Source: a virus. Taken from it: DNA of 59,846 bases. The stretch's first letter is position 1; every line of letters starts with the position of its first letter. Below the pieces are notes generated by a model that worked only from the letters and a program-made list of their open reading frames with translations, was not told where the DNA came from and made no database searches. The stretch lies in the IMG/VR virus record IMGVR_UViG_3300029787_000011, positions 22,744 through 82,589 of that record, one strand, 5' to 3'. Below, piece after piece: positions 50,472 to 57,199 of this stretch. The position numbers and the translations under genes are program-made.

Positions 50472-52460
50472 TTAGGTTACACTAACTAATGTTGGTGTTT
50501 GGTCGAACACTGTTGGACTCAAACTATTTAGTGGGATTGAAGGAGGTGGAGCAGTTCCAATCGGTGAAATTGTCACTTCAGGACTTACTAAGTTAATAAT
50601 TGTGCCTGGTGTTGAGGCAGGTATGGTAGAACTGTTAGCAGGAATGAACTGAATCGGTAATGATAATGCTGTTGGTAATGCAGCTGGATCACTTACAGAA
50701 CCTGCACCAGTTGTTGAATCAGTAATTGTTACACCAGTGGTGGCAATATTTGTACCTGTTCCAATAACAGATATAGGACCAAAGGCAATTTCTCCTGTGT
50801 CATAGTTGACAGTCCCTGCAGAAGTGTTAGTATATACTTTTCTTGTACCTGTATTATAGAACGTTCTAAGATTTCCATAACCATCATCCTCGAATTGTTG
50901 ATCAACACCTGGTCTATCTGCTGAACGGAACTGTCCAGAGAGTAGAATTGGTTCTTTTGCTCCATCTATAGAAAGAGATGTCTTACTTGGTGCGGAGTTA
51001 TACAAAGCAGAACCAGTAGATATTGTATATGTGTTAGTTTGATTGCTAACAGGAACGATATATCTCAATAGAGTGACTTGTAGAGATACGTCTGTAATAG
51101 CATTATTTGATAGTGTAATCGCTTTCTCGTATGCTTGTGATCTAAATGTACTGTTAAAGTTGTTTATTTGTGTTTGTGTTGCCCACTGACTGATTGAAGT
51201 CTGTACATTTGTCTTGATAGTAGATGTATCTGAACTACTACCAGTATCGTAAAGAACAAATACCTTAGTGTAGATGTAAAGATTTTCTGGATCAATGATT
51301 ACAGGGTCAATAGATGCCATTGCATACTTTCTCAAATCTGCAGCAATAGACTTTTTAGTCGCATCATTAAGTGTAGCACCTGTAGCAGTCTTTACCGCAA
51401 CATATACTTTACCATATACAGGAGGGTTTAAAGAGTCTCCACCGTATGCTACCACTGCATCTGCATTAGGATATACCTTTTTAGTAAGAATAGCATAGTC
51501 TCCTGCAGTCACAGCACGATATTGTGAGGAGTAGAACCTTGGAGCATTGTATTTAATAGACTCAATAGTCTCAGCAGCAGTTCCGTTTTGTGATCTTGCC
51601 AGTTTTGTAAGTGTCACAGCAGCAGGAGCATAACTTTGACCTAATGTATCCGTCATTCTACCAGTGTATGAGAACCTATCTACGTCATTTGCCTCATCAC
51701 CAGAGGTCACAAGGTACTCAAACAGCACAACTTCTCCGTCTTTTAACGCTCTACCTACAGAATCATCTCCAAATTTTACCTCATACCGCATATCTTCACC
51801 CTCTGATAGGAAATATACCCTAGTGGATGCGGTAAGTCCTGTAATTGTGTCCACTAAATTGTACAAATCAGAGGTTGTGGAGGATTCGTTTGCCTTTACT
51901 CTAACAGAAAGGGTGTTTATGTCCGCATCTTCTGAGGGAACTTTGTAATTTTGTGTCGCAAATGTGTTTACAACGTACTGGAATGTGACTATAGACCCCT
52001 CTTTTAGTACAAGATTACTAAAAGTTGCTATACCAGTCGTGGCATTTACCTCAGCAGTGGTATCTGCAAGGACATTCCATATATAATTTCCACCAGTTGC
52101 TACTGCACCTTTCTTTAAGGTAACAGTAGAAGGGTAAGATCCGCTACTTTGTATAGTTTGTACAGTTAGATTTACAGTTCCTTGACTTGCTTGTATCGAT
52201 CTCGGTACATAATTTAAGAGTTTTGCTATATTAACTACATTGTCACGCACTGTGGAAGAGGGTAGGAATGCCTCATTCATTGCCATGTTCGCATTAAACG
52301 AACTATAGTACGTATTATATGACAGTACATCTACCAGATAGTTCAATGTTGCACCATCAAACTCATAATCTGTAAATTCTTTTCTAGTTCTCAGATAAGA
52401 TTTGATTGACGCTTTAATGTCATTAAAATCTAGTGCTGTTAAATTATTCGGTGTTGACAT
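50472..52460 (-). CDS. 6: Baseplate wedge protein gp6
   Basis: At 662 aa it is almost the size of T4 gp6 (660 aa). FDGATLNYLVDVLSYNTYYS, then NMAMNEAFLPSSTVRDNVVN and AKLLNYVPRSIQASQGTVNL are the gp6/baseplate J-like signature. AGDYAILTKKVYPNADAVVA is a later family motif. gp6 dimers form the inner ring that holds the baseplate wedges together and drives sheath contraction. The start overlaps the stop of gp25 by one base, and the giant gene begins nine bases after its end, so the three are one transcription unit. Confidence 0.93.
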   Translation of the reverse strand: MSTPNNLTALDFNDIKASIKSYLRTRKEFTDYEFDGATLNYLVDVLSYNTYYSSFNANMAMNEAFLPSSTVRDNVVNIAKLLNYVPRSIQASQGTVNLTVQTIQSSGSYPSTVTLKKGAVATGGNYIWNVLADTTAEVNATTGIATFSNLVLKEGSIVTFQYVVNTFATQNYKVPSEDADINTLSVRVKANESSTTSDLYNLVDTITGLTASTRVYFLSEGEDMRYEVKFGDDSVGRALKDGEVVLFEYLVTSGDEANDVDRFSYTGRMTDTLGQSYAPAAVTLTKLARSQNGTAAETIESIKYNAPRFYSSQYRAVTAGDYAILTKKVYPNADAVVAYGGDSLNPPVYGKVYVAVKTATGATLNDATKKSIAADLRKYAMASIDPVIIDPENLYIYTKVFVLYDTGSSSDTSTIKTNVQTSISQWATQTQINNFNSTFRSQAYEKAITLSNNAITDVSLQVTLLRYIVPVSNQTNTYTISTGSALYNSAPSKTSLSIDGAKEPILLSGQFRSADRPGVDQQFEDDGYGNLRTFYNTGTRKVYTNTSAGTVNYDTGEIAFGPISVIGTGTNIATTGVTITDSTTGAGSVSDPAALPTALSLPIQFIPANSSTIPASTPGTIINLVSPEVTISPIGTAPPPSIPLNSLSPTVFDQTPTLVSVT

Positions 52461-52879
52461 TACTCAGGTCTCTTAAGAATGAATGACACAGTTTCCACGA
52501 GTGGTTGACCCACAATATTATAATCTATAGTGACATTAAATTGATTTGCATCATACTGCTCTACTACAGCAAGATTGTTTATTGTAATTCTAGGTTCATG
52601 TTGCCCAACAGTATTTAGAATGTCATCTCTAATAGCATCTGCTGTGAAACCATCCATAGGTTCAAACAACAATTGTCTAACTCCAGAACCTATTTGGGGT
52701 TGAAATAACTTTTCACCAGGTTGTGTCATCACAAGATTCCTCAATGACTGCTTAATAGCATTGTCATTAGATACTTGAGATACATCTTGTGTAAAAGGAT
52801 TCCTTGCAAAGTCTACTTTTATGTCTTTAAAAGCACGACTCAGGTTTACATCCTTTCCGCTTATTGATTTTAACGCCAT
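52460..52879 (-). CDS. 25: Baseplate wedge protein gp25
   Basis: This 139-aa protein is near the size of T4 gp25 (132 aa). It has a short N-terminal tail with DVNLSRAFKDIKVDFARNPF, then IKQSLRNLVMTQPGEKLFQP and GSGVRQLLFEPMDGFTADAI, the standard gp25/lysozyme-like wedge pattern. gp25 binds gp6 and starts sheath polymerisation from the baseplate. Its ATG overlaps the end of the 40-aa gene, and it is the first main gene after the late promoter at 53.05 kb. Confidence 0.93.
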   Translation of the reverse strand: MALKSISGKDVNLSRAFKDIKVDFARNPFTQDVSQVSNDNAIKQSLRNLVMTQPGEKLFQPQIGSGVRQLLFEPMDGFTADAIRDDILNTVGQHEPRITINNLAVVEQYDANQFNVTIDYNIVGQPLVETVSFILKRPE

Positions 52880-52992
52880 TTTCTAAGTGGTTTTACATCC
52901 TTTTCCTTTTTAGGTGTGGGATATTCAGTCACTAATCTCTTTGTGCCATGTTCTTTGAACATGATTTCACGATTTACATCTGGATTTACCAT
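52870..52992 (-). CDS. Small basic protein before gp25, 40 aa
   Basis: The frame encodes VNPDVNREIMFKEHGTKRLV and ends in KDVKPLRKWR. The start follows a GGAGG site six bases upstream, and the stop overlaps the first codons of gp25. It is the first gene after the late promoter. No family is recognised; the position suggests a tail-assembly helper or a coupled leader peptide. Confidence 0.6.
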   Translation of the reverse strand: MVNPDVNREIMFKEHGTKRLVTEYPTPKKEKDVKPLRKWR

Positions 52993-53000
52993 TTTAACCT

Positions 53001-53026
53001 CCATGAAGTTCGAGAACTTTTCATGG
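53001..53026 (-). promoter_or_regulatory. Hairpin beside the ribosome site of the baseplate operon
   Basis: The sequence CCATGAA-GTT-CGAG-AAC-TTTTCATGG is an imperfect inverted repeat with two unpaired bases. It lies between the late promoter and the start of the 40-aa gene. Its end overlaps the GGAGG ribosome site, so folding could limit ribosome access. Confidence 0.4.
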
Positions 53027-53043
53027 GGTTACTATCCCAAAAG

Positions 53044-53051
53044 TATTTATG
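53044..53051 (-). promoter_or_regulatory. Late promoter CATAAATA of the baseplate operon
   Basis: CATAAATA on the minus strand directly follows the stop codon of the 27-aa membrane protein and precedes the 40-aa gene, gp25, gp6 and the giant gene. It divides the small-gene block from the virion block. Confidence 0.75.
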
Positions 53052-53135
53052 CTACTTCTTGAATACTTTTAACTTTGTAAGGACAAAAAGGGATAAAATT
53101 ACCCAAAATGCTATTTCTAATCCGTAATTGTTCAT
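53052..53135 (-). CDS. Membrane micropeptide, 27 aa
   Basis: The frame NNYGLEIAFWVILSLFVLTK plus LKVFKK has one transmembrane helix (residues 5-20) and a basic end. Its ATG overlaps the oxygenase stop (ATGA), which argues for a coupled gene. No function is known; the very short length keeps confidence moderate. Confidence 0.5.
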   Translation of the reverse strand: MNNYGLEIAFWVILSLFVLTKLKVFKK

Positions 53136-53686
53136 TTCATGAAGTTGAAGTTTGCTAGAATACGATTTGGATGGTGTAATGGGGAATGACCTGTATGCAT
53201 CTTATCTCCATCAAAGATAACCAATCTGTTCTTTCTAGGTTCTACTGAGTGTAATATAGTTAGTTCTTTTGCTCCTTTATCTTCATTGTATATTACGGTA
53301 TCACCATCACTATCTATTAGATATAGTATACAAGACATGTGAGGATAGTTCTGATCCGTATGTGGTGTATGCATAGTCTTTTCTGGTGCTCTTAACGTCA
53401 TATCTAGTCTACATCTTGTCAGACTACCTTTTTGTACACCCAATTCCTTTTCTATCTTCAAGACAGCAGGTATCCAGATCTCCCTTTGAAATCCCAAATT
53501 GTTCTGAGTATCAAAGAGAACATTAGATAAACCAGACAAAAATTCCATATCCCGAAGAGATGCGTGGTTAGGGGGTATGAACTTAGAGATATTATTATGG
53601 TACCTCCACTCAAACTGAGGATTGGTGACAGTATCAGAAAGATAGTCTATATAATAGTCATCTAAAAAGTCATTAATAACCTGCAT
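53132..53686 (-). CDS. 2-oxoglutarate-Fe(II) oxygenase, 184 aa
   Basis: The double-stranded beta-helix core is visible. The iron ligands are H109 and D111 (HTPHTDQNYPH) and H164 (FDGDKMHTGHSP), with R175 (HPNRILANFNF) to bind 2-oxoglutarate. YLIDSDGDTVIYNEDKGAKE is typical of prolyl-4-hydroxylase-like members. These enzymes hydroxylate proteins or small molecules using O2 and 2-oxoglutarate, and several are known in cyanomyoviruses, with substrates unknown. The gene overlaps the cupin by one base, so the two are probably made together. Confidence 0.85.
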   Translation of the reverse strand: MQVINDFLDDYYIDYLSDTVTNPQFEWRYHNNISKFIPPNHASLRDMEFLSGLSNVLFDTQNNLGFQREIWIPAVLKIEKELGVQKGSLTRCRLDMTLRAPEKTMHTPHTDQNYPHMSCILYLIDSDGDTVIYNEDKGAKELTILHSVEPRKNRLVIFDGDKMHTGHSPLHHPNRILANFNFMK

Positions 53687-54159
53687 TATTCTCCGAGTGT
53701 GTGGATAACTGGTTTTTCGTGTTTAAGTATCTCGTATAATTTCTTATTTTCGGCAGCAGAGACTGGAATAAACTCAGTACCATGATCAAAACCCTCAGTT
53801 CTACTGGATTGATTGATTACTATTGATCCTTTCTCTCCAGATATTGACCTATGGTAGGTTTTTGTGGGTATAACGAGTGCACCAGACGTACGGTTAAGGT
53901 GTACAATATGATATGGATACTTCCAATCGAAGTTTACCAACTCAAATTGCCTCTCTCCTTGTACTACTCTGTTAAAATCTGTCTGATGATAGTGTATGTA
54001 AAACTGTTTTGCACCTACCATATCATTTGGAGGAGAAATCGCAGCACCTTCATGCACTACTAGATCAGAGGCATTCGATTCTTCTACAGATATATCGAAG
54101 AAGATTACGTCTTGCGTCTCTCGGAAGACTCTATGCTTCCGAAATAACACGTCACTCAC
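53686..54159 (-). CDS. Cupin-fold protein, RmlC/WxcM-like, 157 aa
   Basis: The middle reads KQFYIHYHQTDFNRVVQGER, then FELVNFDWKYPYHIVHLNR and ALVIPTKTYHRSISG. This is a cupin barrel with His residues in both motifs (HYH and YHR), similar to sugar-nucleotide epimerases and isomerases such as dTDP-4-dehydrorhamnose 3,5-epimerase, though shorter and without a clear catalytic His/Asp set. It starts with GTG, overlapping the upstream stop (GTGA), with GAGGT nine bases upstream. It is paired with a 2OG oxygenase, so a role in modifying a sugar or a virion protein is possible. Confidence 0.65.
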   Translation of the reverse strand: MSDVLFRKHRVFRETQDVIFFDISVEESNASDLVVHEGAAISPPNDMVGAKQFYIHYHQTDFNRVVQGERQFELVNFDWKYPYHIVHLNRTSGALVIPTKTYHRSISGEKGSIVINQSSRTEGFDHGTEFIPVSAAENKKLYEILKHEKPVIHTLGE

Positions 54160-54293
54160 TTTCCTTGACCTCTATAAGGTTTCCTTTTCTTATTACTAGC
54201 AGTTGCAGAGTACTTTGTATGTGCTCCGTTTCCTTGTCTTGTCTTCTTAGGTTTGGTTTCATTAACTTGAATACCATTTCTATACATTGCCAT
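54156..54293 (-). CDS. Small very basic protein, 45 aa
   Basis: The chosen start gives MAMYRNGIQVNETKPKKTRQ, then GNGAHTKYSATASNKKRKPY and RGQGK. Lys, Arg and Gly dominate, which suggests binding to nucleic acid. I recognise the YRNGIQV...KKTRQGNG...YRGQG layout from small proteins of marine T4-like phages. A longer frame to 54338 exists but would overlap the upstream gene. No strong ribosome site is seen. Confidence 0.6.
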   Translation of the reverse strand: MAMYRNGIQVNETKPKKTRQGNGAHTKYSATASNKKRKPYRGQGK

Positions 54294-54322
54294 AATTGTG
54301 GTCGCTCGCGGGGTAGTTTGGA

Positions 54323-54574
54323 CTATTTTCGGCACCAACGGTGCAAATTATCAACTTTTTTATCAATTATCTCGATTTTTTCGTATAAATCGTTAATTAT
54401 TTGATAAAAGTTCAAGTTTTCTTCAGTATTCTTCGGATTATACTGTATTTTATCCAAAGATGGTGTTTCTGCAACATATTCTTCTATTATTTGCGTTCTT
54501 GCTGCTAATTTTATGATACATTCATTGACAGTATTCAATGCTTGTGCATATGGGTCTATTTCTTGCTCACTCAT
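54323..54574 (-). CDS. Helical hypothetical protein, 83 aa
   Basis: No family is recognised. Two long helices are likely (AQALNTVNECIIKLAARTQI and NFYQIINDLYEKIEIIDKKV), suited to a coiled coil. The end is LHRWCRK. The start overlaps the stop of the upstream 73-aa gene by four bases (ATGA). Confidence 0.6.
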   Translation of the reverse strand: MSEQEIDPYAQALNTVNECIIKLAARTQIIEEYVAETPSLDKIQYNPKNTEENLNFYQIINDLYEKIEIIDKKVDNLHRWCRK

Positions 54575-54792
54575 GTCTTACTAACAAAGTATTTGTTGAG
54601 AACCTCGACCTGATCGTGGTAACGGGATATGTGGTCTAACTCAGTTTGTATTGCTTCAGTAATATCTGAATGCTCTCCGATACCTGCAGGGTTCTCAAGG
54701 TATACGTTTACATTTGCTTTATGCTTCTCTATCTCACCGTGAGCATGTGCAAGGACTGCTCTGATAAGTATCTCACGCATATGAAGTGCCAT
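54571..54792 (-). CDS. Conserved cyanophage-type hypothetical protein, 73 aa
   Basis: The sequence LHMREILIRAVLAHAHGEIE, then KHKANVNVYLENPAGIGEHS and ITEAIQTELDHISRYHDQVE is a pattern I recognise from marine T4-like phages. It is an all-helical His-rich protein with no known function. A consensus sigma70 promoter lies 19 bases upstream, inside the end of the zinc-protein gene, so it can be transcribed as the first gene of a unit. Confidence 0.75.
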   Translation of the reverse strand: MALHMREILIRAVLAHAHGEIEKHKANVNVYLENPAGIGEHSDITEAIQTELDHISRYHDQVEVLNKYFVSKT

Positions 54793-54810
54793 AGTTCTAG
54801 ATTTTTTTAT

Positions 54811-54839
54811 ATTATAGACTATCTATTCATCATTGTCAA
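54811..54839 (-). promoter_or_regulatory. Consensus sigma70 promoter (TTGACA-17-TATAAT)
   Basis: On the minus strand TTGACA (54834-54839) and TATAAT (54811-54816) are separated by exactly 17 bases, a perfect match to the bacterial consensus. It overlaps the last codons of the Cys-rich protein. This is what an early promoter read by host RNA polymerase looks like. Confidence 0.85.
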
Positions 54840-55059
54840 GTACACTGTCAAAGAATTCATCTATTTCTTCTTCTGAATGTCTCCATGTAATCCCAGAGGT
54901 AGAACCTTTGCATGGGTTCACACACTTGAAATTGGGTTTGATACAATTGCATACCATACCTGCAAGGTCATGTGGACATGCTTCTCGTCCTGTATTCCAA
55001 TATAACTGTCCTTCTAACCATCTTGCGTCACATATAGGACAGATCTTTGGATCATCCAC
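54823..55059 (-). CDS. Cys-rich putative zinc protein, 78 aa
   Basis: It starts at GTG and reads DDPKICPICDARWLEGQLYW, then ACPHDLAGMVCNCIKPNFKC and VNPCKGSTSGITW, with an acidic tail. CPIC near the start, followed by C-P-H, C-x-C and C-x3-C, gives enough ligands for one or two zinc sites. This layout is conserved in small cyanophage proteins. GAGG lies ten bases before the GTG. The first bases overlap the end of the upstream basic membrane protein, in the next frame across an A-run. The role may be regulation by contact with protein or nucleic acid, which is inference. Confidence 0.7.
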   Translation of the reverse strand: MDDPKICPICDARWLEGQLYWNTGREACPHDLAGMVCNCIKPNFKCVNPCKGSTSGITWRHSEEEIDEFFDSVLDNDE

Positions 55060-55213
55060 GTTTGCGTCGCCTCTTTTTTTTCTTAAACAACTTTTGATAG
55101 ATGGGTCTAATTACAAATAGATCCAATGTTTCTATCAGGAACACAAATCCGAAGAATACTACCACTCCTGATAGGACTATAGGTTCTAATATCTTCTCTA
55201 ATTTCTTATTCAT
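55052..55213 (-). CDS. Membrane protein with polybasic tail, 53 aa
   Basis: The frame NKKLEKILEPIVLSGVVVFF then GFVFLIETLDLFVIRPIYQK has one long transmembrane helix (about residues 11-35). It ends in KKKKRRRKRG, encoded across an eight-A run. The positive tail should lie in the cytoplasm. The start overlaps the upstream stop by several bases, and the end overlaps the zinc-protein GTG. No function is known. Confidence 0.55.
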   Translation of the reverse strand: MNKKLEKILEPIVLSGVVVFFGFVFLIETLDLFVIRPIYQKLFKKKKRRRKRG

Positions 55214-55346
55214 CTCTCGTACCACGTATAGGAGGAAGTATTACTCGATGATACTCTTCCCAGAGTTGTTGTGGGTTTGGGTGATATAACCTATCTATTT
55301 CAGAAACCTTTACAAGGTTATTTAGTTTTTTCTTTTTTTGACTCAT
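55206..55346 (-). CDS. Small conserved protein, 46 aa
   Basis: The chosen start (MSQKKKKLNNLVKVSEIDRL) overlaps the preceding stop as ATGA; an ATG seven codons earlier is possible but would overlap more. The rest reads YHPNPQQLWEEYHRVILPPI and RGTRDE. Nothing beyond a basic N-terminus and an aromatic helix is recognised. Confidence 0.6.
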   Translation of the reverse strand: MSQKKKKLNNLVKVSEIDRLYHPNPQQLWEEYHRVILPPIRGTRDE

Positions 55347-55516
55347 TCTACTATCTCGAAATGCCATTTTATACCTTTAATGTAATCAAATGTGCATGAG
55401 ATATCTTTATCACAATCATGTTCGTACTTCCTATCACAAAGAAATCTTCTTAGTTCTTCTATAGAAGCAAAAGAACCTTGAGGGACAAACTCTTCATTAA
55501 GGAGTACGTATTTCAT
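55343..55516 (-). CDS. Hypothetical protein, 57 aa
   Basis: The frame KYVLLNEEFVPQGSFASIEE then LRRFLCDRKYEHDCDKDISC and TFDYIKGIKWHFEIVE has ATGA overlaps with both neighbours, which strongly supports translation. The three Cys residues and the acidic pattern suggest a small folded domain. No family is recognised. Confidence 0.6.
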   Translation of the reverse strand: MKYVLLNEEFVPQGSFASIEELRRFLCDRKYEHDCDKDISCTFDYIKGIKWHFEIVE

Positions 55517-55692
55517 CTATCTAAAGGTTTAAAGTGTATAGAACCATCATCTGACATCTCGTATTCAAACTCTGTAGTCTCGTCCCAACCAAACTCTTCA
55601 CATATATCATACGGTATAGTAAGTTGCAGGTCACCGAAATCATCTTCAAGGAGTTTCGTGGTGAATCTTTTTGACATATTAAGTGTATCCAT
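55513..55692 (-). CDS. AbrB/SpoVT-like small protein, 59 aa
   Basis: After a short lead, KRFTTKLLEDDFGDLQLTIP then YDICEEFGWDETTEFEYEM and DGSIHFKPLDR follow the swapped-hairpin AbrB scheme: strand, L-x-x-P, a short helix ending in G-W, then two strands. AbrB-like proteins dimerise and usually bind DNA or act as antitoxins. No toxin partner is visible, so a small regulator is the better guess. An ATG five codons downstream is an alternative start. It overlaps the next gene (ATGA). Confidence 0.55.
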   Translation of the reverse strand: MDTLNMSKRFTTKLLEDDFGDLQLTIPYDICEEFGWDETTEFEYEMSDDGSIHFKPLDR

Positions 55693-55886
55693 TATAGTCT
55701 ATTATTAGGTATTCTTGTTGCAAAGCATTCCCATGACTTATATAGTTTTTCTTTATCTTGCAAATCACCCCATATATCAGTGTATTGTTGGGCACATTCA
55801 TACATGCTAGTGTATAAACATCCTTCCTTATGCATGAGTTGTTGCATTGCCCATGTTCTTGTTTCTTGGTGGGGTATTGATGCCAT
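55692..55886 (-). CDS. Hypothetical protein, 64 aa
   Basis: The sequence ASIPHQETRTWAMQQLMHKE then SMYECAQQYTDIWGDLQDKE and SWECFATRIPNNRL is rich in Trp, Met and Cys and looks helical. No family is recognised. It is the first gene after the terminator at 56.1 kb and should lead the operon that ends near the oxygenase, but its promoter is not clear. Confidence 0.6.
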   Translation of the reverse strand: MASIPHQETRTWAMQQLMHKEGCLYTSMYECAQQYTDIWGDLQDKEKLYKSWECFATRIPNNRL

Positions 55887-55996
55887 TTTTTTTCTGGGAA
55901 TTTTTTTATATAGGAAGTTAACTTTAATATGAATAATATACTGCCTCTGGGGAACCTTTGTAGGTTAGGGACTTAAGCGTTTTTAGTTACACCGCC

Positions 55997-56030
55997 CGCA
56001 GATACCGCGAGAACCCTTACAGTGACTGCG
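55997..56030 (-). ncRNA. Candidate structured RNA in a GC-rich intergenic patch
   Basis: The 197 bases between the terminator and the 64-aa gene hold no credible gene but contain an unusually GC-rich patch (about 55990-56040). On the minus strand CGCAG pairs with CTGCG and, inside, ACTG pairs with CGGT, around a 12-base loop. It could be part of a leader or a small RNA. I found no tRNA signature. Confidence 0.25.
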
Positions 56031-56083
56031 ATCTCGACTGTTATTGTTTATATTTAGTGGTGCAAGTCTTAAGTCATAAGTAA

Positions 56084-56107
56084 TAAAAAAGGGGTGTGAT
56101 TACCCCT
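56084..56107 (-). terminator. Intrinsic terminator after the DUF8033-like gene
   Basis: On the minus strand AGGGGT-AATCAC-ACCCC is followed by TTTTTT. The GC-rich stem with a six-base loop and T tract is a clear rho-independent terminator, 13 bases after the stop of the 77-aa gene. Confidence 0.85.
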
Positions 56108-56119
56108 ATTATAGTATAT

Positions 56120-56353
56120 TTAAGCAAGGTTGTCAAGTCTGGACTGTGAAACCCTTTTAATATCATCAGTTTTAGAACAAACACCGATCCACTTATTAAT
56201 GTGACGAGATGTAGTGACTGAGAAGAAATCCTCTGATCTTACAAAACCCTCGCCAAATATGTAAGCAGCAACAGGGGTAGAATAAGAAAAGAAAATCCTT
56301 GCTTCTGAAGTTTCGATTTCTGTCTGGTTTGTTCCGATTGGTGTTAGTCTCAT
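56120..56353 (-). CDS. DUF8033-like protein, 77 aa
   Basis: The sequence RLTPIGTNQTEIETSEARIF then FSYSTPVAAYIFGEGFVRSE and SVTTSRHINKWIGVCSKTDD fits a small family common in marine T4-like phages: a beta strand with F-F-S-Y-x-T-P-V-A-A, then T-T-x-H-I-N-K-W. No catalytic residues are visible. It stands alone between a strong sigma70-like promoter and a terminator, so it is a one-gene transcript, consistent with early expression. AAGGA lies nine bases before the ATG. Confidence 0.75.
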   Translation of the reverse strand: MRLTPIGTNQTEIETSEARIFFSYSTPVAAYIFGEGFVRSEDFFSVTTSRHINKWIGVCSKTDDIKRVSQSRLDNLA

Positions 56354-56380
56354 TTTTAAATGTTCCTTTGGTATACATCT

Positions 56381-56408
56381 ATTATAACAAGGCGTTACCT
56401 GTTGTCAC
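56381..56408 (-). promoter_or_regulatory. Sigma70-like promoter for the DUF8033-like gene
   Basis: On the minus strand GTGACA (56403-56408) and TATAAT (56381-56386) are separated by 16 bases. The -10 is perfect and the -35 matches five of six positions. The start codon lies about 30 bases downstream. Confidence 0.75.
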
Positions 56409-56423
56409 CAATCCCTGTGACAC

Positions 56424-56609
56424 TTATTTTATTGGCACATAGTAGCAGTAACCTTCTTCCAGGAAGTAGTTACAGTATTTTTCGATAAACTCATTATAGT
56501 GTGTCTGCTCAGTATCAAGAAGAAACTGACATAACTCCACTTTTAATTCGTTACATATAGTGGGGAAATTATCCCACAATTGTTGATACTTATCAGGAAG
56601 AAATAGCAT
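56424..56609 (-). CDS. Hypothetical protein, 61 aa
   Basis: The sequence LFLPDKYQQLWDNFPTICNE then LCQFLLDTEQTHYNEFIEKY and YFLEEGYCYYVPIK is helical and aromatic, with no recognised family. A consensus promoter is 28 bases upstream, and GAGGT in the leader is part of a short hairpin. Confidence 0.6.
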   Translation of the reverse strand: MLFLPDKYQQLWDNFPTICNELKVELCQFLLDTEQTHYNEFIEKYCNYFLEEGYCYYVPIK

Positions 56610-56636
56610 TAGTATTCTTAAACCTCTACAAGGTTA

Positions 56637-56665
56637 ATTGTAGCATAATTCTTATAACTTGTCAA
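56637..56665 (-). promoter_or_regulatory. Sigma70 promoter (TTGACA-17-TACAAT)
   Basis: TTGACA at 56660-56665 and TACAAT at 56637-56642 are 17 bases apart on the minus strand. The transcript would begin near AACCTTGTAGAGGTT, an inverted repeat that includes the GAGGT ribosome site of the 61-aa gene. No gene is seen in the rest of 56666-56793. Confidence 0.8.
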
Positions 56666-56793
56666 GAAAATGTGCGTTTACTAATAGTACTTGACAGATG
56701 GGTATTTACACGCTAAAAGTATTACTTACGGAAGGATACTACCCTATACTAACTAAACACTAATACATTTAATTAACCATTTATTGTTTATAC

Positions 56794-56967
56794 TTAATTC
56801 TGCGGATTTGGGGGTTTATCTGTATCTTTCTTCTTTAAATACTTCTCTCTGATATACTCCCAGATGATAATTGTTAATTCCTTTAATGTCACATAGACGT
56901 ACAATACCTCTTCCTTAGTTATTATCTTAAAGTCGTTATTATCACTAGAATTCTTATTATTTTGCAT
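56794..56967 (-). CDS. Hypothetical protein, 57 aa
   Basis: The chosen start gives QNNKNSSDNNDFKIITKEEV then LKELTIIIWEYIREKYLKKK and a Pro-rich end. A hydrophobic helix in the middle could be a membrane contact. A start nine codons upstream (at 56994) is possible but overlaps the previous gene by 38 bases; the chosen one overlaps by 11. No family is recognised. Confidence 0.5.
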   Translation of the reverse strand: MQNNKNSSDNNDFKIITKEEVLYVYVTLKELTIIIWEYIREKYLKKKDTDKPPNPQN

Positions 56968-57199
56968 ATCTATTCTTTCGCCCTTCGATAACATTTAATT
57001 CATCCCAATTACACCTATAAATTAACAATAACACTTGCCTATATGGTAGAACTGAATGTTCCGCATACTCACTATTATGGGGTATTTCATTTAAACATAG
57101 TGTGATGTAATCTTTACATATAAAATTAATATAACCCTCCCTTTCTTTGGGGGATTGTATATACTTTCCTAAGATAAATTCACTATATTTCATTAACAT
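56957..57199 (-). CDS. Hypothetical protein, 80 aa
   Basis: No family is recognised. KYSEFILGKYIQSPKEREGY, then ICKDYITLCLNEIP and RQVLLLIYRCNWDELNVIEG read as a helical domain. The start abuts the stop of the upstream gene; a Met two codons later may be the true start. Confidence 0.55.
   Translation of the reverse strand: MLMKYSEFILGKYIQSPKEREGYINFICKDYITLCLNEIPHNSEYAEHSVLPYRQVLLLIYRCNWDELNVIEGRKNRYAK

Noticed and set aside
30-54404. Open frames on the plus strand, up to 229 codons
   Set aside because: They lie opposite strong minus-strand virion genes, have low-complexity Val/Pro/Thr/Ser sequence that mirrors the repeats, and lack ribosome sites.
55925-56045. Possible tRNA in the GC-rich gap
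   Set aside because: No T-arm consensus (GGTTCGA), acceptor pairing or anticodon arm could be built on either strand.
56680-56720. TTGACA on the plus strand as a divergent promoter
   Set aside because: There is no good -10 at 16-18 bases and no plus-strand gene downstream.
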